From assembly GCA_025350385.1 (NCBI GenBank), contig JANXXZ010000424.1:1-11094 (forward strand): a stretch of DNA of 11,094 nt, written 5' to 3'. A program made the translations under genes and the position numbers. Numbering within the stretch: the stretch's first letter is position 1; every line of letters begins with the position of its first letter. The DNA comes from Bacteroidales bacterium. Its GTDB lineage: Bacteria > Bacteroidota > Bacteroidia > Bacteroidales > UBA4417. The notes beneath the pieces are model-generated. The model did no database searches and was not told where the DNA came from. It saw only the letters and a program-made list of their open reading frames with translations. Positions 6,514 to 11,094 of the stretch are shown here, piece after piece.

Positions 6514-7899
6514 ATGAGCGACGATATTTTTCAAGGATACAAAGGAACAGCACTCGAAGTACTGAAAAAATTCAATGTAAGGGTATGGGGTCAGGCCGTG
6601 GTGGAGACCTCCCGTGGAACTTTCAACGGAACTGTTTTACCCCGTTCGGAAAACGATGATGATAAGCACATTGTCATGAAAATTATTACCGGTTATAACA
6701 TTGGTATTGATGTTGCCACCATTACTTCCATGAAAGAAACCGGTTATAAAAAGGCCAATTATAAGATCCCGGAAAAGGAATTTCCCTATACCGACGGACT
6801 GCCTAAAGTCAAACTGATCGGAACGGGCGGAACGATCGCTTCCCGCCTCGACTACCGCACCGGGGCTGTCATTCCTGCATTCTCACCTGGCGAGTTATAT
6901 GGTGCTGTACCGGAGTTAGCCGGTATATGCAACCTCACAACGGAGAAAATATTTGCCGTTTTCAGTGAAAACATGGCTCCCGATAATTATAAAAAACTTG
7001 CCATTGCAATCGGTAAGGAAATTGAAGCCGGAGTGCAGGGTATCGTAATCGGTCATGGTACTGATACCTTGCATCATACTGCGGCAGCTCTTACCTTCAT
7101 GATTCAGAATTCACCTGTTCCTATAGTTTTGGTTGGTTCACAGCGCTCCAGCGACCGGCCCAGTTCCGATGCAGCATTGAACCTCATGCATTCCTGCACG
7201 GCAGCCGGGCATGGCGATATAGCGGAAGTGATGGTTTGTATGTTCGGACCTACCTCCGATGAGTATGGTTTCCTACACCGAGGTACACGCGTTCGTAAAA
7301 TGCATTCAAGTTACCGAAGTACCTTCCGTACCATAGGCGATACGCCGCTGGCTACCGTCACCCGCCAGGGTGTTACACCGATCAAACAGGTTTACAATCA
7401 TCGCCGCAAGGATCGCAACGTTACGATCCTGCCGTATTTCGAGGAAAAAGTAGCTATCGTTTACTACTATCCCAATATGCAGCCGGATATTATTGATTCG
7501 CTGGTACTGAATGGATACAAAGGAATTGTGATTGCCGGAACCGGGCTTGGACATGTAAACAAACCAATTTACCCTGCCATTGAAAGGGCAACCAAAGCAG
7601 GGGTTGCAATTTACATGACCGTCCAGACCCTCTGGGGCTATGTGCATATGTTTGTTTATGATACCGGGCGCGATCTTATGGCAAAAGGAATTGTTCCTGC
7701 CGAAAATATGTTACCCGAAGTTGCCTATATAAAACTTGGATGGGCACTAGGTCAGACGAGCGATCTGGAAGAAGTAAAACGCCTGATGCTAACCCCGATC
7801 AATGATGAGATCACTCCCCGCGAACCTTATAACGGCTACCTTGTTTACCAGGGTGGAGTTAAGGAAGTAGAGGATTTTATTAAGAAAGTACGAAAGTAG
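6514..7899 (+). CDS. gatD: Archaeal-type Glu-tRNA(Gln) amidotransferase subunit D
   Basis: The 461-residue product has an N-terminal beta domain (about 1-95, with VRVWGQAVVETSRGTFNGTV) that plain asparaginases lack, then an AnsA-type asparaginase fold. It frees ammonia from glutamine (or asparagine) for GatE. The catalytic set is complete: T107 in GTGGTIAS (103-110), T183 and D184 in HGTDT (181-185), and K262 in RGTRVRKMHSS. These correspond to T12, T89, D90 and K162 of E. coli asparaginase II. The segment GSQRSSDRPSSDAALNL starting at residue 208 and the VRKMHSS motif are GatD-like. An in-frame ATG at 6439 would overlap gatE and add 25 unlikely residues; ATG at 6514 has an A-rich leader like that of gatE and gives the family N-terminus. 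It is probably co-transcribed with gatE. A free-standing asparaginase is less likely given the extra domain and the partner gene. Confidence 0.92.
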   Translation: MSDDIFQGYKGTALEVLKKFNVRVWGQAVVETSRGTFNGTVLPRSENDDDKHIVMKIITGYNIGIDVATITSMKETGYKKANYKIPEKEFPYTDGLPKVKLIGTGGTIASRLDYRTGAVIPAFSPGELYGAVPELAGICNLTTEKIFAVFSENMAPDNYKKLAIAIGKEIEAGVQGIVIGHGTDTLHHTAAALTFMIQNSPVPIVLVGSQRSSDRPSSDAALNLMHSCTAAGHGDIAEVMVCMFGPTSDEYGFLHRGTRVRKMHSSYRSTFRTIGDTPLATVTRQGVTPIKQVYNHRRKDRNVTILPYFEEKVAIVYYYPNMQPDIIDSLVLNGYKGIVIAGTGLGHVNKPIYPAIERATKAGVAIYMTVQTLWGYVHMFVYDTGRDLMAKGIVPAENMLPEVAYIKLGWALGQTSDLEEVKRLMLTPINDEITPREPYNGYLVYQGGVKEVEDFIKKVRK

Positions 7900-7921
7900 G
7901 CTTCAAGGGAATTTTGAATAG

Positions 7922-7989
7922 CCACTAACCACTAGCGACAAGGGATTGCATCTTAGCACTCAGCACTGAGCACTATGCACCAGGCACTG
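7922..7989. repeat. Degenerate 7-bp tandem repeats downstream of gatD
   Basis: CCACTAA and CCACTAG (7922-7935) are followed after about 20 bases by AGCACTC, AGCACTG, AGCACTA, TGCACCA and GGCACTG (7955-7989), all in 7-base steps. The unit differs from that upstream of gatE but the period is the same, so the gatE-gatD pair is bracketed by heptad repeats. No start codon or protein-like frame fits here. Confidence 0.65.
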
Positions 7990-8042
7990 GTAAATCAGGA
8001 ACAGATTTCAGTTGAGCATAATCACAATTAATATGCATTGCT

Positions 8043-8432
8043 ATGCCCCTCGTTAGGATTGAAATAGAGAAAGGAAATAGCGTTGAATACAAAAAGGCTA
8101 TTCTAGATGGAGTCCATTCAGCCCTGGTGGAATGTATCAGTATTCCGGATCACGATCGCCGGCAACGTTGCTATGAACTGGATCCTGTGAATTTCGAGCA
8201 TGATGGACGTAGTTCGCAATATACCATCATAGAAATAACCATGTTCAAAGGACGTAGTTATGAAGCCAAGAAAGCTCTTTATTCAGCTATTGTCCGCAAT
8301 CTGGAGTTAAAACCCGGAATCCCCGGGAATGACATTACCATTATTATTCATGAACCAACACTTGAAAATTGGGGTATTCGGGGAGGCAAACCGGCCAGTG
8401 AGGTTGACCTGGGATTCAATGTGCAGGTATAA
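8043..8432 (+). CDS. Tautomerase superfamily protein (Tautomerase_2-like)
   Basis: The 129-residue product begins Met-Pro (MPLVRIEIEKG); removal of Met would expose the N-terminal proline that is the catalytic base of 4-oxalocrotonate tautomerase and its relatives. Two beta-alpha-beta halves are visible: residues 2-30 (VEYKKAILDGVHSALVE) and 60-95 (IIEITMFKGRSYEAKKALYSAIV). The tail ENWGIRGGKPASEVDLGF is typical of the ~130-residue Tautomerase_2 group, the same size as malonate semialdehyde decarboxylase. An Asp lies at position 37 counting from the proline, as I recall for that decarboxylase, but its arginine pair is not evident, so the substrate cannot be named. It lies 143 bases after gatD on the same strand, beyond the repeats, and is probably a separate cytoplasmic small-molecule enzyme. 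Confidence 0.85.
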   Translation: MPLVRIEIEKGNSVEYKKAILDGVHSALVECISIPDHDRRQRCYELDPVNFEHDGRSSQYTIIEITMFKGRSYEAKKALYSAIVRNLELKPGIPGNDITIIIHEPTLENWGIRGGKPASEVDLGFNVQV

Positions 8433-8453
8433 TTGATTTTTAAAAATAATCCT

Positions 8454-8533
8454 TCAACTTCCTGTTGAGAGGAATCCTAATTTATTTTTTTTGTCATTTT
8501 GAAGGCCTTGCAATTTCTTTTCATCTCAACAGG
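8454..8533. repeat. Inverted repeat with an alternative overlapping hairpin
   Basis: CCTGTTGAGA (8461-8470) is the exact reverse complement of TCTCAACAGG (8524-8533), 53 bases apart. The left arm can instead pair with TCAAC (8454-8458) to form a small hairpin with GTTGA (8464-8468). A run of eight Ts follows at about 8485-8492. It may be part of a terminator for the tautomerase gene or a pair of exclusive RNA folds; the distance to the T-run is longer than in a standard intrinsic terminator. Confidence 0.4.
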
Positions 8534-8612
8534 TGAATAAGGCTGATTGATTTATGTCATAAAAAAGCAAAAACTCACTGAAAAGAGGGATAACTGAAGG
8601 GCGAGTGCCAAT

Positions 8613-8620
8613 TAAATTTG
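8613..8620 (+). promoter_or_regulatory. Possible Bacteroidota -7 element for the surface-protein unit
   Basis: TAAATTTG matches TAnnTTTG. It lies 157 bases ahead of the next ATG, so the leader would be about 150 bases and would include the palindrome and hairpin at 8629-8678. A weaker candidate, TATCTTTA at about 8687-8694, lies nearer the gene. No -33 TTG is clear for either. Confidence 0.3.
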
Positions 8621-8628
8621 CATTGATA

Positions 8629-8641
8629 GACTTGTCAAGTC
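8629..8641. promoter_or_regulatory. 13-bp palindrome, operator-like
   Basis: GACTTG-T-CAAGTC is a perfect inverted repeat with a one-base centre, starting nine bases after the TAAATTTG octamer, at or just after the expected transcription start. This is a position where a repressor dimer could act. No regulator gene is adjacent, so this is only a suggestion. Confidence 0.3.
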
Positions 8642-8646
8642 ATAAT

Positions 8647-8678
8647 ATTTTTATATCTAAGATGCTAGATATAAGAAT
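8647..8678. repeat. 13-bp AT-rich hairpin in the leader of the surface-protein unit
   Basis: TTATATCTA (8651-8659) pairs perfectly with TAGATATAA (8666-8674) around the loop AGATGC. The stem extends outward through one T-G wobble to 13 bp (8647-8659 with 8666-8678). It is too AT-rich and lacks the T-run of a terminator on the plus strand. It may be a leader structure or a protein-binding site. Confidence 0.4.
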
Positions 8679-8777
8679 TAATGAGCTATCTTTACGTAAT
8701 AAGCACACTTGTTTTATTTCAATAAAGAATGAAAACATTAGTTTAAAGCAGTTTAATTAATAACCAAATCCTTAACT

Positions 8778-9293
8778 ATGAAAAGAAACTTGATTGTTGT
8801 TTTCTGGCTTATGGCTTCATTTGTTGGTCATTCGCAGTCAGTAATGCCTTCTGCCTATAATTCTGCAGGGGGCAGCAAAGTTATCGGCGGAAACACATAC
8901 GAATGGGCATTTGCCGAAATGATGCTGGTTAATACAGCTGTAACTCCTAATGTCATTGTGACTTCAGGAGTACTTCAGCCGGTTGATCCCAATGTCGGAC
9001 TGGAAGATTTACAGGCTATAAAAGGACAGGTAAATGTATTTCCAAGTCCTACAACTGATTTGCTCACTATTGAAACTACATTTGATAACTCAGGTAAGCT
9101 ATACTATCTGCTCATTGATTTATCAGGCAAGACAATTTCCAGTAATATTGCCAGTCTGACTTCAGGTACTACTACGAATACTTTATCCCTTTCAACCTAT
9201 CCGGCAGGTGAATACCTGCTGCGAATTCTCTATTTGCCCGTATGCAATTCAGCAAAATACACCCAGACATTTAAAGTTCAGAAAATCAACTAG
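8778..9293 (+). CDS. Small T9SS type A sorting-domain protein
   Basis: The 171-residue product has a signal peptide (MKRNLIVVFWLMASFVGHSQ, residues 1-20). A ~60-residue region (SAGGSKVIGGNTYEWAFAEM, then VTSGVLQP) follows, a pattern I associate with short Bacteroidota surface proteins. Residues from about 86 are a type IX secretion C-terminal domain: VFPSPTTDLLTIE (starting at V87), LIDLSGK, the LSLSTYPAGEYLLRI segment and the end TFKVQKIN. Such a domain directs passage through the outer membrane and attachment to or release from the surface. The mature part is too small to show an enzymatic fold, so its role is unknown. The next gene starts 26 bases later and is probably in the same transcript; the pairing suggests that they form one surface assembly. 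Confidence 0.85.
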   Translation: MKRNLIVVFWLMASFVGHSQSVMPSAYNSAGGSKVIGGNTYEWAFAEMMLVNTAVTPNVIVTSGVLQPVDPNVGLEDLQAIKGQVNVFPSPTTDLLTIETTFDNSGKLYYLLIDLSGKTISSNIASLTSGTTTNTLSLSTYPAGEYLLRILYLPVCNSAKYTQTFKVQKIN

Positions 9294-9319
9294 GTATTTA
9301 CAAATCTAAAACGAAACCC

Positions 9320-11094
9320 ATGAAAAAACAATTACTTTCTCTTATAGTCGCTTTATCGGTGGTAGCCCTGGTGCAAGGCCAGGTTCCTCAAAAGTTCAAT
9401 TACCAGGGAGTTGCCCGAAGTTCATCAGGTGCCCCGTTGGTGAGCAGAACCATTAGTTTGCGCATCAGCATCCTTGATGGTTCAAGTGGTGGACCGGTTG
9501 TTTACATGGAAACACAAACAGCCCTAACGAATCAGTTTGGATTATTCAGTCTGGCCGTTGGAGCAGGGACTGTAATAGTTGGTAACATTTCTACTGTTGC
9601 CTGGAGTTTGGGCGATAAATATATCCGGATTGAAATGGATCCTGATGGCGGAACCGCATACAATAACCTGGGTACGGCACAGCTTCTGAGTGTTCCTTAT
9701 GCCATGTATGCCATGACACCTGGAGGCCCTGCCGGCCCTGCCGGTCCGCAGGGACCAGCCGGCCCACAAGGTCCCATCGGTCCGCAAGGCCCTCCGGGAG
9801 CAGGTAGCTTAAGCGGAACTGTAAATAAGCTTGTTAAGTTTACTAATACTACCGTGGGTGGTGATTCGCAGATTAGTGATGACGGTAACCTTATTGGTAT
9901 CGGCGCAACCACAACTGTTGGTTCTGAGAAATTTCGTTATAATCAGACTGTGACTGGTTCTGCGTACGGCGGAGTGAATATTTCTACATCTTCGGCAACA
10001 GGATTGCCTTTCCTAAGCTTTGCCAACAATAACTCCCTTTTAGGCTGGATGTATTTTGATGGCAGTGATGCAAATAAATTCAAAATCTATAATTCCGGTG
10101 TAAGGCTTACCTTAACCGCAACCGGTAAAATGGGTCTGGGTACAATGACTCCTGCTTCAGCTCTGCATGTTAAGATGGTTGATAACAGCTGGGATGGTGG
10201 TATTAACCTTGAAGATGACGCTACTGCAACAGAATTTAGCAGTCTGGTGCAGGGCTCAGAAGGCCTCTTTGTGAATTCCAGGACATCGGGAAATGATATT
10301 TATTTCCTCACCAATCTCTTTCCTGCTGTCGGTACACCGGCTATGATCATTAAGGATGGTGGTTATGTGGGAGTTGGCGAGGTAAATCCTACCGCTAAAT
10401 TCCAGGTAACACACCCTGGGGCTACCGGAATTCTGTGCCAGTCAGCAGTCGGAAGCGGCAGCTTTTCTGTGATTGATATTAATGGGGATAACGGAGATGC
10501 AGCACTGCGTTTTGCAAAGGCAGGGGTTCTTGAATGGAATGTCAGGAATGATCCGGCAACTGATAATCTCCAATTTTTTGAACTTGGTGGTGGCGGCGAA
10601 AGGATGCAGATCCAGAATACCACAGGTTATGTGGGTATAGGCATATCTCCGACTGCAAGACTTCATGTAGGCGGCAACTTTACCGCAACCGGTGTTAAAG
10701 CTTTCACTATTGATCACCCACTGGACCCTGAAAACAAGATGCTTCGCCATTTCTCCATCGAAAGTCCTGATGTGCTGAATCTCTATAGCGGGACTATTAC
10801 CACCGACGCCAACGGACATGTAACGGTTCAGTTGCCTGATTATTTTGAATCCATTAATAAGGATTACAGGTATCAGCTTACAGTGATTGGTTCTTTTTCA
10901 CAAGCTATCATAAGCAAGGAAATCAGTGGAAACCAGTTTGAAATTTCGACCAGCCAGCCAAATGTAAAAGTGAGTTGGGAAGTAACTGGTATCAGGAATG
11001 ACGGCTACATGAAATATGTTAATACAATGCAGGCTGAAGAGATGAAACCCGCCGAAATGAGGGGTAAATACTTTGAACCAAAAGCCTTCAATCT
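9320..11094 (+). CDS. Large surface protein with collagen-like and tail-fibre-like repeats (3' truncated)
   Basis: The frame is open from the ATG at 9320 to the window end (591 codons). A signal peptide (MKKQLLSLIVALSVVALVQG) leads into a domain common at the start of Bacteroidota surface proteins (PQKFNYQGVARSSSGAPLV, LRISILDGS, LLSVPYAMYA; about 21-132). A collagen-like Gly-Pro-X stretch follows at 136-162. Three copies of a tail-fibre-type motif recur at intervals of about 80-90 residues: MGLGTMTPASALHV (271-284), YVGVGEVNPTAKFQV (349-363) and YVGIGISPTARLHV (437-450). From about residue 455 a conserved end region begins with VKAFTIDHPLDPENK and contains WEVTGIRNDGY; in related proteins it lies near the C-terminus, so probably only a short piece is missing. 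No sorting signal is visible yet. It is likely exported and displayed, perhaps as a trimeric fibre; its ligand is unknown. Confidence 0.85.
   Translation, partial: MKKQLLSLIVALSVVALVQGQVPQKFNYQGVARSSSGAPLVSRTISLRISILDGSSGGPVVYMETQTALTNQFGLFSLAVGAGTVIVGNISTVAWSLGDKYIRIEMDPDGGTAYNNLGTAQLLSVPYAMYAMTPGGPAGPAGPQGPAGPQGPIGPQGPPGAGSLSGTVNKLVKFTNTTVGGDSQISDDGNLIGIGATTTVGSEKFRYNQTVTGSAYGGVNISTSSATGLPFLSFANNNSLLGWMYFDGSDANKFKIYNSGVRLTLTATGKMGLGTMTPASALHVKMVDNSWDGGINLEDDATATEFSSLVQGSEGLFVNSRTSGNDIYFLTNLFPAVGTPAMIIKDGGYVGVGEVNPTAKFQVTHPGATGILCQSAVGSGSFSVIDINGDNGDAALRFAKAGVLEWNVRNDPATDNLQFFELGGGGERMQIQNTTGYVGIGISPTARLHVGGNFTATGVKAFTIDHPLDPENKMLRHFSIESPDVLNLYSGTITTDANGHVTVQLPDYFESINKDYRYQLTVIGSFSQAIISKEISGNQFEISTSQPNVKVSWEVTGIRNDGYMKYVNTMQAEEMKPAEMRGKYFEPKAFN
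9725..9805 (+). repeat. Collagen-like Gly-X-Y repeat coding region
   Basis: Nine consecutive Gly-X-Y triplets are encoded, eight of them Gly-Pro-X (GPA, GPA, GPQ, GPA, GPQ, GPI, GPQ, GPP) followed by GAG. The DNA is a GC-rich 9-base-type repeat with mixed codons, so it is not a perfect microsatellite, though copy number could still change by slippage. Such stretches form triple helices in bacterial and phage fibres. Confidence 0.85.

Larger units (their letters stand above)
8433..8777. other. AT-rich structured spacer between tautomerase and surface-protein genes
   Basis: This 345-base stretch contains no gene that I can support. It holds a 10-bp inverted repeat, a T-run at about 8485-8492, an 8-bp palindrome AAGGCCTT (8502-8509), a promoter-like octamer, a 13-bp palindrome and a long AT hairpin, the main ones listed separately. 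The left half probably ends the tautomerase transcript and the right half probably starts the surface-protein unit. Confidence 0.5.

Noticed and set aside
6514..7899. Reading the second subunit as an ordinary type I L-asparaginase.
   Set aside because: It has an extra N-terminal beta domain and GatD-type motifs, and it is adjacent to gatE.
7900..7921. A short TTCAA/TTGAA pairing just after the gatD stop as a terminator.
   Set aside because: Five A/T-dominated pairs and no T-run; too weak to call.
1..11094. The whole window being archaeal DNA because of GatDE.
   Set aside because: MCE, OstA-like, peptidoglycan amidase, SPOR-like and T9SS sorting domains are bacterial, and the last is specific to Bacteroidota.
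9320..11094. The tail-fibre-like motifs as a sign of a prophage.
   Set aside because: No other phage gene is present; a signal peptide and a Bacteroidota-type N-terminal domain indicate an exported host protein.

Overview
The window looks like a chromosomal segment of a Bacteroidota (probably Bacteroidales-type) bacterium. The signs are an N-acetylmuramoyl-L-alanine amidase with a SPOR-like tail, a single MlaD/MCE protein, an OstA-like protein, a type IX secretion (T9SS) C-terminal sorting domain, A-rich translation starts without Shine-Dalgarno sites, and several octamers matching the Bacteroidota -7 promoter element (TAnnTTTG). All identifications come from reading the sequence and from remembered family motifs; no search was run.

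Layout. 1-3100 is an envelope block: the 3' end of the amidase gene, then an MCE/MlaD lipid-transport protein, then a convergent OstA/LptA-like gene whose stop codon lies 5 bases from that of the MCE gene. 3101-3486 is mostly non-coding and holds a 54-codon open frame that may be a gene remnant. 3487-4209 is an FkbM-type methyltransferase standing alone. 4210-4511 is a spacer with degenerate 7-bp tandem repeats and a good promoter octamer. 4512-7899 is the highlight: an adjacent pair whose products read as GatE and GatD, the two subunits of the Glu-tRNA(Gln) amidotransferase described as archaea-specific. 7900-8042 is a second spacer with 7-bp repeats. 8043-8432 is a small tautomerase. 8433-8777 is an AT-rich spacer with several inverted repeats. 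8778-11094 is a two-gene surface-protein unit: a short T9SS-sorted protein and a long protein with a collagen-like stretch and tail-fibre-like repeats, cut by the window end.

How it fits together. GatD (an asparaginase-type glutaminase with its Thr, Thr, Asp and Lys catalytic residues present) and GatE (a GatB-like kinase/transamidase with an AspRS-like insertion) should together convert Glu-tRNA(Gln) to Gln-tRNA(Gln). Finding them between clearly bacterial genes, behind a Bacteroidota-type promoter, suggests an archaeal-type enzyme acquired by a bacterium and kept functional. Whether it is this cell's route to Gln-tRNA or has another job cannot be decided from the window; it depends on whether the genome also has glnS or gatCAB. 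The remaining genes serve the envelope and cell surface and show no direct link to gatE-gatD.
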